Below, one piece after another: positions 47,415 to 56,382 of a stretch of DNA of 64,000 bases. The notes beneath the pieces are model-generated. The model saw only the letters and a program-made list of their open reading frames with translations. It was not told the DNA's origin and made no database searches. Within the stretch, counting starts at the first letter, position 1; each line of letters starts with the position of its first letter. The DNA comes from CBDDFN01 sp965227065 (lineage in GTDB: Bacteria > Pseudomonadota > Alphaproteobacteria > SPJN01): assembly GCA_965227065.1 (NCBI GenBank), contig CBDDFN010000014.1, forward strand, positions 44,212 through 108,211, written 5' to 3'. A program made the translations under genes and the position numbers.

Positions 47415-48761
47415 GTGGCCCATGTGGCAAGCACAGCTCTGTTCGGCGATGAACCGGCGCTCGCCCGGGGCTATCATGCTGCGCGCGACGGCGAACCTAT
47501 TGACTGGTTCATTGTGCTGGCCATCACGATCATGCCGATCACCTGGATTCCGCTGGTCGATTTCGGCTTTTCCTCGCTAGAGTTCCGCCACTTTGCCGGC
47601 TTCATGCTGCTTGGCGCGACCGCCATGTCGGGCCAGCGGATCGCCAATCTGATCACCGCCTTCAAGGTGCCATGGGTGTGGCTGGCGCTGCTTCTTTATG
47701 CGCTGATTATTGTGCTGTCGATGACCCATGGCCGGATTTACGGGGTGGCGCTGGGGTTGCGGGCCTTTTTCTGGGTGTTGATTGCCTGGGTGATCATCTC
47801 CCGCATGCCCTCGGCCCGGACCATTCATCTGGGTGCCATTGGCGGTTTTGCGGCCTTTTTGATCGCGATTGAGATATCAGCCCAGCAGACCGGAACCTCA
47901 ACCGTGGATGCCATGTGGAACTTCTTTTCCACCGGCTCTTTCGTGCAGTTCCGCTATCAGTTCCTTCCCGCCGTCATGCAGGCTTTCGGCAATCCGTGGG
48001 AAAGCGATGTCGAATCGGGCAATTCGGCCAACTCGTTTGCGGCGGTGAGTTTGCACATCATCTTTTTGTATATGGCAAGCCGGCCGGCATTTCGGAACTA
48101 TTCGTTCCGCTGGGCAGTCGATGCGGCCATTCTGATTGTCATGACCATGTTTGTGTTTGCGGTGTTGTCTCGCGCCGTGGTTGCAACCTTTGTCATCGGC
48201 GCGGTCATTGCGGGTGTTTTGTCGCTGACTCGGCAAAAGACATGGCTGATCCTTTTCGTCGCAATCTTCGCCAGCGCATTTTTCGTGGTTTATGTCGGCA
48301 CCGCCGATTCAGGCTATGGCGCAGCGCTGGAAGAGCGGCTGTTTGAAGATCAGGCGTCGTTCTTCGCCCGCCTCAATCAGTGGAGTTACGGCATCCCGAT
48401 GATTGAGGAAAAACCCTGGTTCGGCCACGGGGTTCAGGAACTCGACACCGGCATGGACTTCCACAATCTGTTTTTGGGAGCCTTTGCCGGGGCGGGGATC
48501 TTCACATTCCTCACGGCGTGTTTCTTTTATATTTCAATCCTTTACATCTGGACGCGTATGGTTTTGCGGGCCTTTTCAGGATGGGATGTGGCGCCGGGCT
48601 GGTCAGCCTTGTGGGTGCCCTCGATTGCGCTGATCGGCTTTGTGCGGCCCCAGCTTGGCGGTGGTCTGGGCGATCTTGGAGCTGATGGCTGGATCATGCT
48701 GGGGATCGGGATGAGCGCGGCCATGCGCTTCTCAACCGCGCCCCCGCCCCGGCCGCAATGA
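47415..48761 (+). CDS. O-antigen polymerase-like membrane protein
   Basis: 448 residues, about ten to twelve membrane helices and one extended periplasmic loop with K-P-W-F-G-H-G-V-Q-E-L and a following D-F-H-N-L-F, the Wzy/WaaL-like signature. It is a second polymerase/ligase-type protein of the locus, unrelated at residue level to the one at 40212. The GTG at 47415 lies 5 bp after the UXS stop; its ribosome site is weak, so it is probably translated by coupling. Confidence 0.85.
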   Translation: MAHVASTALFGDEPALARGYHAARDGEPIDWFIVLAITIMPITWIPLVDFGFSSLEFRHFAGFMLLGATAMSGQRIANLITAFKVPWVWLALLLYALIIVLSMTHGRIYGVALGLRAFFWVLIAWVIISRMPSARTIHLGAIGGFAAFLIAIEISAQQTGTSTVDAMWNFFSTGSFVQFRYQFLPAVMQAFGNPWESDVESGNSANSFAAVSLHIIFLYMASRPAFRNYSFRWAVDAAILIVMTMFVFAVLSRAVVATFVIGAVIAGVLSLTRQKTWLILFVAIFASAFFVVYVGTADSGYGAALEERLFEDQASFFARLNQWSYGIPMIEEKPWFGHGVQELDTGMDFHNLFLGAFAGAGIFTFLTACFFYISILYIWTRMVLRAFSGWDVAPGWSALWVPSIALIGFVRPQLGGGLGDLGADGWIMLGIGMSAAMRFSTAPPPRPQ

Positions 48762-48924
48762 CCGATAAACCGAATATTTGGTTAACGAAAACTGTAGCCA
48801 ATATGACGCAAATGTCGGTGATTCTTAACAAAATTCCCAATCTGGTTGATTGACAGCGACTCCGCGCTGAACAATAATGCGCTCAGGTTCTGTAACCGTC
48901 CCGATTGGGGCAAAGGTGGATGTT

Positions 48925-49404
48925 ATGAAGAAGTTTGCGATTGCGACTGCCATTGCGGCCTTTGCAGCTTTTGCTGCCCCGGCTTCGGCCGCCTCGCTTG
49001 ACGATCAAATTCGCGGCGCCATGCAAGCCGCCGGCTCGGATGCGTCGGGTCTGGCTCCGATTGTTGCCGCAAACCCCGGAAATGCTTCGGCAATTGCGGC
49101 TGCTGCGGTTCAGGTCCGTCCTGATCTTGCCGGTTCGATTGCCACCGTTTCGGCCAGCAATGGCGGCTCGGTGCTTGGTGTAGCCAAGTCGATGTCGAGC
49201 GCCTGCAGCGCTTGCGCCTTCGATATTTCGGATGCTCTGGAAGCTGTGGCTCCCGGTCAGGCAACCGAAATTCGCGCAGCGGTGGCTGATGGTGCGGCCA
49301 GCGATGACGGTGTTGCTGATTCGTTCGTTTCGATCCGGGTTGTGACCATTCTCGGCACGATCGAGATCGAATCGCAGGACGTGGCGAGCGCGTTCCAGCC
49401 GTAA
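48925..49404 (+). CDS. hypothetical secreted alanine-rich protein
   Basis: 159 residues. A signal peptide (about 20 residues, ending A-S-A-A-S) leads to an Ala/Val/Ser-rich helical domain, a C-S-A-C motif at the middle and a short beta segment near the C-terminus (V-S-I-R-V-V-T-I-L-G-T-I-E-I-E). It lies between the polymerase and an outer-membrane barrel. The ATG at 48925 with GGTGGA upstream precedes the signal peptide. I do not recognise the family; a periplasmic accessory of export or a surface protein are both possible. Confidence 0.7.
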   Translation: MKKFAIATAIAAFAAFAAPASAASLDDQIRGAMQAAGSDASGLAPIVAANPGNASAIAAAAVQVRPDLAGSIATVSASNGGSVLGVAKSMSSACSACAFDISDALEAVAPGQATEIRAAVADGAASDDGVADSFVSIRVVTILGTIEIESQDVASAFQP

Positions 49405-49430
49405 GCCGGTCCCAAATTCGCATTCTTGTC

Positions 49431-49465
49431 ATGCCGCCGAATCAGTTAGTCTGTTCTGGCGGCAT
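49431..49465. promoter_or_regulatory. inverted repeat between the secreted protein and barrel genes
   Basis: ATGCCGCC and GGCGGCAT form a perfect 8-bp stem over a 19-bp loop, 27 bp past the secreted-protein stop. It may be a weak terminator or protein site; no T-run follows. Confidence 0.4.
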
Positions 49466-49544
49466 AGACATTACTGGTAGGGGTGGCGTCTTGGGCCCGT
49501 CGTAATGCCGCGACGGGTTTTGACGTGTAACGAAGGGCAGCCTG

Positions 49545-50996
49545 ATGCGACAGTCGGTGCGAAACCGGATTTTCAATACACTTTCTCTCAGCGGTTCTGC
49601 GCTGGCTTTGATCCTTTCAACCGCGGCTGTGCAAGCCCAGACGACAGCGGATACGACGCCTGGCCAGTTGCCGGGTGATGTTGCCGTTGAAGACGAGCCG
49701 GTGTTCACCCGGGTCGGCTCTTTCCTGTTCCAGCCTTCCATCGAAGTCGGCGCGATCTATGACGACAATATTTTTGTCGAGCCCGACAATGAAGTCTCTG
49801 ACCTGATCTTTACCTTCAAGCCGCGCGTGGGCGTGCAGACCAATCTGGCGCGCCATGGTTTTAACGCCTATGTCGAAGGCGACATTGGCCTTTATCTCGA
49901 TCAGGGCAGCACCGACAATTATTATGACTGGCGCACCGGGATCGAAGGTTTCCTCGACATCACCCGTCTGTGGAAAGTGAAAGCCGGCATTCGGTACGAA
50001 GACGGCCACGAGCCGCGCGGCGAAGACGAATCGGTGACGCCCGGCGTGCCGAATGAGGTGATTGATAAAGACCGGTTCGAAATCTATGTGTCGAGCCAGG
50101 CGCGGTTCTCGCGCGTCGTTCTGCGCTCCAAGCTCAGCTACAAGATTTTTGATTATTCCGACGCCGATACCGATCTCGATACGGTCTTCATCGATACAGA
50201 CGGCGACATGATTGCCGATACGCCGTTCTTCTTTGAACAGGATGACCGCGACCGGGATGAGATTTCAGCCGAATCGCAAATGGTCTTCGATATTGCCGAG
50301 ACCTATCGCCCGTTCATCGAAGTGTCGGTGCAAAGCATTGACTATGACAAGAACGATGCGCTGCGTTACGTCGTGACCAATGATATGGGCACGATCGATC
50401 CGGCCGACGATGTCGATGTTTTGACCCAGTCCTTTGATGGGTCCAACCGCGACGGCCAGCGCTACACCGCCGAGGTCGGGACCGAGATTGATTTCACCGG
50501 CGTTTTGTTCGGCGAATTCAAGGTTGGCTATATCCGCCGGACATTTGATGACAGCACGCCGTTTGTGAACCCGCAGACCGGCGTCATGACCGAAGACCTT
50601 GAGACCATCGATGGTCCCCGTCTGTATGGCGCGATGACTTATCTGCCCAGCCAGATCGCTTCAATTGATCTGGTTGTTCAGCGCGAAGTCGGCGAAACGA
50701 CGCTGTCCACCGCCTCGGGCTTTACGACCACTGATGTGCTGGTGGCCGGCCAATATGAAGTCCAGCGTGACCTGACCGTCGGGGCGCATGTCGGCTATAC
50801 GACGCGGACCTATGAAAACCTCAACACAACTGATCGTGAAGATGATTGGTGGCGTGCAGGGTTGGGCGGCACATGGGATTTCACCCGCAATTATTCGGTC
50901 AATGCGCGGTATGAATATTGGAACCGTGATTCCAATTTCAACGCCTTTGATTACACCAAGAATATTGCCGCCGTCACATTTAAGGCCAAGTTGTAA
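49545..50996 (+). CDS. outer membrane beta-barrel protein (PF10082-like)
   Basis: 483 residues. The signal peptide ends at V-Q-A-Q, and the mature protein consists of alternating amphipathic strands with aromatic girdles (for example E-V-G-A-I-Y-D-D-N-I-F-V-E, then R-V-G-V-Q-T-N-L). The N-terminal D-D-N-I-F block and overall length are those of the 'putative beta-barrel porin 2' family often found in exopolysaccharide loci. It is probably the outer-membrane partner of secretion or modification. The Wza-type gene follows after 57 bp. Confidence 0.86.
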   Translation: MRQSVRNRIFNTLSLSGSALALILSTAAVQAQTTADTTPGQLPGDVAVEDEPVFTRVGSFLFQPSIEVGAIYDDNIFVEPDNEVSDLIFTFKPRVGVQTNLARHGFNAYVEGDIGLYLDQGSTDNYYDWRTGIEGFLDITRLWKVKAGIRYEDGHEPRGEDESVTPGVPNEVIDKDRFEIYVSSQARFSRVVLRSKLSYKIFDYSDADTDLDTVFIDTDGDMIADTPFFFEQDDRDRDEISAESQMVFDIAETYRPFIEVSVQSIDYDKNDALRYVVTNDMGTIDPADDVDVLTQSFDGSNRDGQRYTAEVGTEIDFTGVLFGEFKVGYIRRTFDDSTPFVNPQTGVMTEDLETIDGPRLYGAMTYLPSQIASIDLVVQREVGETTLSTASGFTTTDVLVAGQYEVQRDLTVGAHVGYTTRTYENLNTTDREDDWWRAGLGGTWDFTRNYSVNARYEYWNRDSNFNAFDYTKNIAAVTFKAKL

Positions 50997-51053
50997 GGCA
51001 CGGTGCAGCCTGACAAAGCCTTTTGCGGGCACTTACGTTTGAAGGAGACCAGC

Positions 51054-52142
51054 ATGCGGATCATGCTGAAACAGCTCGGACGCATTTTGTGCGCCGGTGC
51101 GGTAAGCGTTGCCTTGGGTGCGCCTTTTGCCATGGCTCAGACGAGCGGTGGTTATGACAGCGTCACTTTTTCGTCGTCGGGAAGTGGACAGCAGGATCGC
51201 TACGGGTTTGGCGATAGCGGCTATCAAGAGCAGCAAAATGAAGTTCAGCCGTCTGATTTTACGCCGCCTCAACCGCAATATGAGAGTGTAAACAGCGTCC
51301 AGAATCAGCGCTCGGCACGCACCGATTGGTCGAGCCACGCACAAGCGTCGCAAACCTACGGGACCCCGCCCAGCTATCCCGGCGCGCCTGCGCAGCAGCA
51401 ACAGGCACCGCAGCAGGCTCCGGCCAACGATCCCTATTCCTTGGGCGGCACCTATGTTCCCCCGCCCAGTGCATCGCAGCAGCCTGTCTATGGCAGCCAA
51501 CCGATCCAGGCCCAGCCTGCGCCGCAACCGCAATATCAAGCAGCGCCGCAGCCGCAATATCAGCCTCAAGCCCAGCCCCAACCTCAGCCGCAGCGTCAGG
51601 TCCAGCCTGCGCCGCAGCCGCGAAGCCAGGCCCAGGTGGCGAGCCGTCCGGTTCAGCAGCGCGCTCCTGCACCCACAAGTGCAGCGTCTGAGTATCGGCT
51701 TGGTCCGGGCGACCAACTCCACATCACGGTGTTTGGTCATGAAGATTTGTCGGGCCCGCGCACGATTGACGGTTCAGGCTATATCGCCATGCCGCTGGTC
51801 GACCGGATCCGCGCACAGGGCCTGTCGCCGCGCCAGCTTGAAATGGCGATTACGCGGACATTGTCTCCCGATTATCTGCGCGATCCGCGCGTGTCGGTTG
51901 AGGTGCTCAACTATCGGCCCTTCTTCATTCTGGGAGAGGTGGCGAAAACCGGACGTTATCAATATGCTGAAGGCCTGACCGTGATTGAAGCCATTGCCTT
52001 GGCAGGCGGCTTTACCTATCGCGCGTCGAAAGGTTCGATTACGCTGCGCCGCTACGGCGAAAGCAAAGAACAGAAAGCCAAGCCCGAAACCATTGTGTTG
52101 CCGGGCGATGTGATCACGGTTCCTGATCGCGGCCTGTTCTAA
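51054..52142 (+). CDS. polysaccharide biosynthesis/export family protein (Wza-like) with Gln/Pro-rich linker
   Basis: 362 residues. After a signal peptide (ending A-M-A-Q) comes a disordered region of about 180 residues rich in Gln and Pro with repeated P-Q-P-Q-Y-Q units, then the export domain with Y-R-L-G-P-G-D-Q-L-H-I-T-V-F-G and a SLBB-type fold (F-I-L-G-E-V-A-K-T-G-R-Y). No lipobox Cys is seen, unlike classical Wza. The ATG at 51054 is preceded by AAGGAGACC. It forms the polymer channel with the Wzc kinase. Confidence 0.92.
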   Translation: MRIMLKQLGRILCAGAVSVALGAPFAMAQTSGGYDSVTFSSSGSGQQDRYGFGDSGYQEQQNEVQPSDFTPPQPQYESVNSVQNQRSARTDWSSHAQASQTYGTPPSYPGAPAQQQQAPQQAPANDPYSLGGTYVPPPSASQQPVYGSQPIQAQPAPQPQYQAAPQPQYQPQAQPQPQPQRQVQPAPQPRSQAQVASRPVQQRAPAPTSAASEYRLGPGDQLHITVFGHEDLSGPRTIDGSGYIAMPLVDRIRAQGLSPRQLEMAITRTLSPDYLRDPRVSVEVLNYRPFFILGEVAKTGRYQYAEGLTVIEAIALAGGFTYRASKGSITLRRYGESKEQKAKPETIVLPGDVITVPDRGLF

Positions 52143-52154
52143 AATGTGAGGATG

Positions 52155-52175
52155 CGCCCCGTGGGGTACGGGGCG
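52155..52175 (+). terminator. hairpin after the Wza-like gene
   Basis: CGCCCCGT pairs with ACGGGGCG around a five-base loop, 13 bp past the stop. The following TTATC is short, so it may only partly terminate or stabilise the upstream message. Confidence 0.45.
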
Positions 52176-52194
52176 TTATCGGGGATGGGGAAGT

Positions 52195-52854
52195 ATGGTG
52201 CGGTTTGGGGCGCTTTGTGCGGCCATTCTGGTGTCTGTTTGTGTGAGTTCGGGCGTCTCAGCGCGGATTGACCGGTCCCCTTATTATCAAAAACGTTTGG
52301 CGTCGTTTGAGGCACAGCCCATTCAATCGGGTGACATCGTCTTGCTGGGCGATAGCTTGATTGCGCAAGGGCGCTGGTCCGAGCTGCTTGACCGATCTTC
52401 GCTGCGCAATTTCGGCATTGGCGGTGACACAACGGCGGCGATGCTGCGCCGGCTGCATCTGGTCACCCAGGCCGCGCCGCGCGCCATCGTGCTGCAAATC
52501 GGCACCAATGATTTGCGCGGCGGTGCCGGACCCGACCGGATTATCAAGAATTATGAGCGCATTTTGCGGCGTATTCGCAAGGAAAGCCCATCCAGTCTGA
52601 TTGTCATTCTGAGTTTGCCGCCCAAGCAACCGCGCCTTGCGCGTTCGGTATGGCAAATCAACCGCGCGCAGCGGCAATTGGCGCATCGCTATGGCGGCAT
52701 CTTTGTCGATCTGTTTGAACCGCTGCGAGACCGGCATGGCGGGATGGAACGGCGCTACACAACCGACTCTGTGCATTTTTCCCGCAAAGGGTATCATGTG
52801 GTCGCTGCCGAACTTGACGATGCCCTGGCCATCATCGAAGCGCGGCGCAATTAG
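52195..52854 (+). CDS. SGNH/GDSL hydrolase family protein
   Basis: 219 residues. Signal peptide ending near V-S-A-R. Blocks are L-G-D-S-L-I (Ser), F-G-I-G-G-D-T-T (Gly), Q-I-G-T-N-D-L-R (Asn) and D-S-V-H-F-S (Asp-His). The family includes platelet-activating-factor acetylhydrolase-like and carbohydrate O-deacetylating esterases. Within this locus it is a good candidate to remove the acyl groups added by the acyltransferase at 39067. Confidence 0.88.
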   Translation: MVRFGALCAAILVSVCVSSGVSARIDRSPYYQKRLASFEAQPIQSGDIVLLGDSLIAQGRWSELLDRSSLRNFGIGGDTTAAMLRRLHLVTQAAPRAIVLQIGTNDLRGGAGPDRIIKNYERILRRIRKESPSSLIVILSLPPKQPRLARSVWQINRAQRQLAHRYGGIFVDLFEPLRDRHGGMERRYTTDSVHFSRKGYHVVAAELDDALAIIEARRN

Positions 52855-52883
52855 CTCCACTGTCTCCAGGTAAGGCTTGTTCG

Positions 52884-54098
52884 ATGTTTGCGCTCAATGA
52901 CGGCCCGCGGGCAACCCAAACAGATTTGCGTGCAACGTTCATCTTGTCGGTTCTGATCAAGATCGGACTGCTGGCCGCGCTTTATTGGGTGACCGGCGGC
53001 GCGGAGATGGCTGAAGATTGGGACCTGCATATCGCCATGGGGTCTGACCCGGTCGGGATGCACCAGGGCCATTTGCCGGAATATCGGCAGTTCCCGCCGA
53101 TGATCGGCTATTTTCTCGCACCGGGTGTATGGCTTGTGGATCTGTTTGGGCGCTTTATCGGACTTCGCGTCTGGTTTCTGGCGTTTGACCTACTGGCGTT
53201 TGCCCTTGTGTTGATGGCCCTTCCGGCGGTATCGCGACGCACGCTGACTGCCATTTTCCTGATGTGGACCTTTGTGCCGCTTGTCCCCTTTGCGGGCTTT
53301 GTGATGATCCAGGACGAGATGATTGCGCTGGTGTTTGCTGCAGCCGCGCTGTTGGCCCTGTCGCGCAAGAACGAAACCTTTGCGATTGCTATGACGGTGT
53401 GGGGCGTGGCGGCCGGAAAGATCTTCATGATTTTTGCTTTTCCCGGCTTTGGCTTTTCCATTGACCGATGGTTGCGTATCGGCGTTATCGGAGCGGGGAT
53501 CGCCGTCATTGCCTATGGCCCGTTTCTGACAGGCATGCAGGCGGTTGAACTATTTGCACCAGATGCGGTGCGCTTTGGAGTGAGCTATCCTACGCTGCTC
53601 GACAAAATCGGCATTGTGATGACCGACAAGTTTACCGTCACCGGGCTGAGTTTCGTCATCGCGGCAGGGTTGCTGGCACTGTCCCATCTGTGGACGCTGC
53701 GCGCCTACGGGGTTGATCCGGTCAGCTATTATGCGGGAAGTTTTGCGCTGTTCCAGCTGCTGTTTTGCTCGCTGTTTTACCATGTCACCCAGGAATATTT
53801 CATTCTGGCGGCGCCGGCGATCACGCTGTTTTATGCCCACCGCGCGCAGATCGGCAAAGCGTTGATCTTGTTCGTGCTGCTCAGCTGGAACTGGGTGACC
53901 AACATATTTTATGGCATCGAAGTGGCGTCGGAACGGCCCCATGTGCCGGAGCTGTTCAAGACGCTGAATGCGCTGGCCCCGGTGGATCCGGTAACCCTGC
54001 ACACGGCTGCGCTGGCCATGGGCATTGTGTTCAATGCCGCCGCATTTGTGTGGGTGCTGGTGGATTTCCGCGCCCATTGCCGGCGTGTGATTGCCTGA
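52884..54098 (+). CDS. polytopic membrane protein, possible GT-C-type glycosyltransferase
   Basis: 404 residues with nine to eleven membrane helices. The first periplasmic loop contains M-A-E-D-W-D-L-H and Y-R-Q-F-P-P, a position where GT-C enzymes carry catalytic acidic residues. No other glycosyltransferase beyond the initiating enzyme lies in this locus, so an undecaprenyl-phosphate-sugar-dependent transferase role is attractive but unproven. Confidence 0.65.
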   Translation: MFALNDGPRATQTDLRATFILSVLIKIGLLAALYWVTGGAEMAEDWDLHIAMGSDPVGMHQGHLPEYRQFPPMIGYFLAPGVWLVDLFGRFIGLRVWFLAFDLLAFALVLMALPAVSRRTLTAIFLMWTFVPLVPFAGFVMIQDEMIALVFAAAALLALSRKNETFAIAMTVWGVAAGKIFMIFAFPGFGFSIDRWLRIGVIGAGIAVIAYGPFLTGMQAVELFAPDAVRFGVSYPTLLDKIGIVMTDKFTVTGLSFVIAAGLLALSHLWTLRAYGVDPVSYYAGSFALFQLLFCSLFYHVTQEYFILAAPAITLFYAHRAQIGKALILFVLLSWNWVTNIFYGIEVASERPHVPELFKTLNALAPVDPVTLHTAALAMGIVFNAAAFVWVLVDFRAHCRRVIA

Positions 54099-54119
54099 CG
54101 CGATTGAACGGGGAAATGG

Positions 54120-54193
54120 TGGGCGATACTAGATTCGAACTAGTGACCTCTGCGATGTCAACACAGCGCTCTAACCAACTGAGCTAATCGCCC
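54120..54193 (-). tRNA. tRNA-Val (GAC anticodon)
   Basis: Read on the minus strand: acceptor arms GGGCGAT and ATCGCCC, D stem GCTC/GAGC, anticodon stem CTGTG/CGCAG with loop T-T-G-A-C-A-T (anticodon GAC), T stem ACTAG/CTAGT with TTCGAAT loop. CCA is not encoded. All arms pair. Confidence 0.96.
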
Positions 54194-54320
54194 GATCCAG
54201 GCGGGTGCATGGGTGGCACCGCCGAGCGGAGAAGGGTTTCTATCCGTAATTTCGCGCGGCTTCAAGGCCTTGCGTGAAACAATTGCGCGTCGGACCGTCG
54301 CGGCCCTGTGCGCCAGCTCG

Positions 54321-55412
54321 TCACGCTCTCCAAGGCTCGACCAGAATTTTGGCGTGGCTTTCGGGATTGGCGAGATCCTTGAACGCCTGGGCCACGCCGG
54401 TGACACCAACCGCGCCGGTCAGCAGCGGCGCGGCATTGATATGGCCTTCGGCAATATTGGTCAGCGTTGCGGCAAACTCTTCTGGCGCATAGCCGAACAC
54501 GAACTGCAAATTGATCTCTTTGACAATGCCGTACAGCGGCTCAAAGTGATCAGGTTCCATGCACACACCGACCACCACGACGCGCGCATTGCGGGCTGTG
54601 TTGGTCATGATGTCCTGAATGATGCCGGGAACGCCCACACATTCAAACACAACAGCCGGTTTGGGCTGCGGGCCAACGCCGAGCAGGGCCAGCGGATTGC
54701 TGGCGTCAAAATCGTCCGGCACAGCGTGGGATTGCCAGCTGTCATAAGGGGAGGTGGTTTGGGGGTCGACCACATCATCGGCGCCGAGCGCTTCAGCCAG
54801 TTTACGCCGCATGGGGGAGAAATCGGCCGCCACAATCGGGCCAATGCCGCGCCGCTTGAGGGCCGCGATAACAGCAAGGCCCACCGGGCCGCAGCCCACC
54901 ACAATCGGTACTTCGTCTCCGCTCAGGCCCGCTTTGACCACCGCATGTTCACCCACCGCCATGGGTTCGGTCAGCGCGGCCAGCTCGGTCGATAATCCGT
55001 TGGGGACTTCGAGCAAGAGCATTTCTGTAAGGCTCATCAGCTCGCCATAGCCGCCGGGGGCCGTGTTGGAATAGCCGATGGTATCAACGCCTTTGGTCAT
55101 GGAGAAGGATACGGGAATTGAGCAGACGCGGGTGCCGGGCTTGAACGTTTTTTGCGTATTGGGGCCGTGGTCGAGCACCTCGGCACAAAATTCATGACCC
55201 ATGACAATGTCACGCTTGATGTCCATGAAAGCGCCGATGCCACCGGCTTTCTGGCCCATTTCAACCATGCGGTCGGCATGATGCAGGGCGTGCAGGTCAG
55301 AGCCGCAAATCCCGCAAGCCAGCGTCTTGACGATGACCTGTCCGTCAGCGGGTTCGGGGTCGGCAATGTCGTCGACGATGATTTCACGGTTTCGCATGAT
55401 GGCGGCGCGCAT
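54321..55412 (-). CDS. zinc-binding alcohol dehydrogenase family protein
   Basis: 363 residues of the medium-chain dehydrogenase family. The catalytic zinc site is C-G-I-C-G-S-D-L-H near residue 35 plus G-H-E-F-C; the Rossmann motif is V-V-G-C-G-P-V-G-L-A-V-I. The usual lobe of four structural-zinc cysteines is not evident, as in a subgroup of such enzymes. The ATG at 55412 starts the family sequence and follows a G-rich tract; the open frame upstream is non-coding. Substrate unknown. Confidence 0.9.
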   Translation of the reverse strand: MRAAIMRNREIIVDDIADPEPADGQVIVKTLACGICGSDLHALHHADRMVEMGQKAGGIGAFMDIKRDIVMGHEFCAEVLDHGPNTQKTFKPGTRVCSIPVSFSMTKGVDTIGYSNTAPGGYGELMSLTEMLLLEVPNGLSTELAALTEPMAVGEHAVVKAGLSGDEVPIVVGCGPVGLAVIAALKRRGIGPIVAADFSPMRRKLAEALGADDVVDPQTTSPYDSWQSHAVPDDFDASNPLALLGVGPQPKPAVVFECVGVPGIIQDIMTNTARNARVVVVGVCMEPDHFEPLYGIVKEINLQFVFGYAPEEFAATLTNIAEGHINAAPLLTGAVGVTGVAQAFKDLANPESHAKILVEPWRA

Positions 55413-55433
55413 GGATGAAACCCCCCTATTGAT

Positions 55434-55446
55434 TGTGTTGCACACA
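55434..55446. promoter_or_regulatory. palindrome upstream of the alcohol dehydrogenase
   Basis: TGTGT-TGC-ACACA lies 22-34 bp upstream of the ATG. Symmetry and position fit a regulator site, but no linked regulator is seen. Confidence 0.4.
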
Positions 55447-55470
55447 GTTTCGACAATTGCCGCGCAAATG

Positions 55471-55499
55471 AAAAGGGCGGAGCCCGAAGGCTCCGCCCC
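55471..55499 (-). terminator. intrinsic terminator of the OmpA-family gene
   Basis: On the minus strand GGGCGGAGCC pairs with GGCTCCGCCC around TTCG, a stable tetraloop, followed by TTTT. It lies 26 bp past the OmpA-family stop. Confidence 0.88.
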
Positions 55500-55524
55500 A
55501 TTCCAATCTATTGAAGTCTGGTGC

Positions 55525-56382
55525 TTAGCGCAGCCAGATTTCAGCCCGGCGGTTGGCGGCATTGCGCACGCCATCGGCAGTGTCGACGGCGGGCTCAACC
55601 TCACCGGCGCCACGGGCCGTGATGTTCTCTGCCGCAATCTCGCGCTTGATCAGCTCGCCTTTGACGGCTTCTGCACGGAGCAGCGACAGGGTTTCGTTGT
55701 ACCATTCCGGGCCCGCCTTATCGGTGTGACCGACGACGACCACGAGCTTGGTGCCTTGCTCTTTGGCAGCGGCAGCGGCGCGGTCGATAATGTTGGCGGC
55801 GATATCGGTGATTTCAGCCGAGTCGAAGGCGAACCAGACGACAAACTTGGTCGGATTGGCACCCATGCTCTCAGGCGCCATCGGGGCCGGAGCGGGCTTG
55901 CCTTCAAGTTCCGCCAGAGCGGCTTCGAGCGCATCGCGGCAGGCCGCAATGTGATCGGGCTGAATGTCTTCTTCAGCTTCTTGCAGCCAGCAATCGAAGC
56001 TCGTCTGCGCCTTGGCGGCGACTTCGGGCTTGGCTTCGCGTGCACCATTGGCAAACGCAGCGGCCAGGCGGCTGGCATAGCTGCTGGCATCAGCAGTGTA
56101 TTTGCTGGCGAGGTGGCGTTCGCTCACCGGAACGTGGCTCACATCGTAGCCCGAACCTGCTTCCCAGGCTTTGTCGAGGAACACATCGCCGTCGCACCAG
56201 TCGAACTCGCCATATTCAGCATGGCCGAGATCAGAATATTGCTTGTGCAAAGCACTGTGGAATTCGTCTTTGGCACCACCGAGCGCTGCAATTTCGTCTC
56301 CATCATGAGTGCCGAGAAGGCCACCATGATTTGAACAAGCGCCGAGGCCCAACATGGCAACTGCAATAATCAGTTTCCGCAT
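55525..56382 (-). CDS. OmpA family lipoprotein
   Basis: 285 residues. The lipobox L-G-A-C (Cys near residue 16) marks a lipoprotein. An N-terminal helical region with several Cys is followed by a short Pro/Ala linker and an OmpA-type peptidoglycan-binding domain (V-W-F-A-F-D-S-A-E-I-T ... V-V-G-H-T-D-K-A-G ... N-R-R-A-E-I). It anchors the outer membrane to peptidoglycan. The ATG at 56382 with GGAA upstream directly precedes the signal. Confidence 0.92.
   Translation of the reverse strand: MRKLIIAVAMLGLGACSNHGGLLGTHDGDEIAALGGAKDEFHSALHKQYSDLGHAEYGEFDWCDGDVFLDKAWEAGSGYDVSHVPVSERHLASKYTADASSYASRLAAAFANGAREAKPEVAAKAQTSFDCWLQEAEEDIQPDHIAACRDALEAALAELEGKPAPAPMAPESMGANPTKFVVWFAFDSAEITDIAANIIDRAAAAAKEQGTKLVVVVGHTDKAGPEWYNETLSLLRAEAVKGELIKREIAAENITARGAGEVEPAVDTADGVRNAANRRAEIWLR

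Noticed and set aside
48781..48845. CtrA site upstream of the secreted Ala-rich protein
   Set aside because: Two TTAAC half-sites are present but not at N7 spacing, so they are too weak to call.
51033..51740. Minus-strand frame rich in Arg and Leu
   Set aside because: It is the antisense shadow of the Gln/Pro-rich repeats of the Wza-like protein; composition alone explains it.
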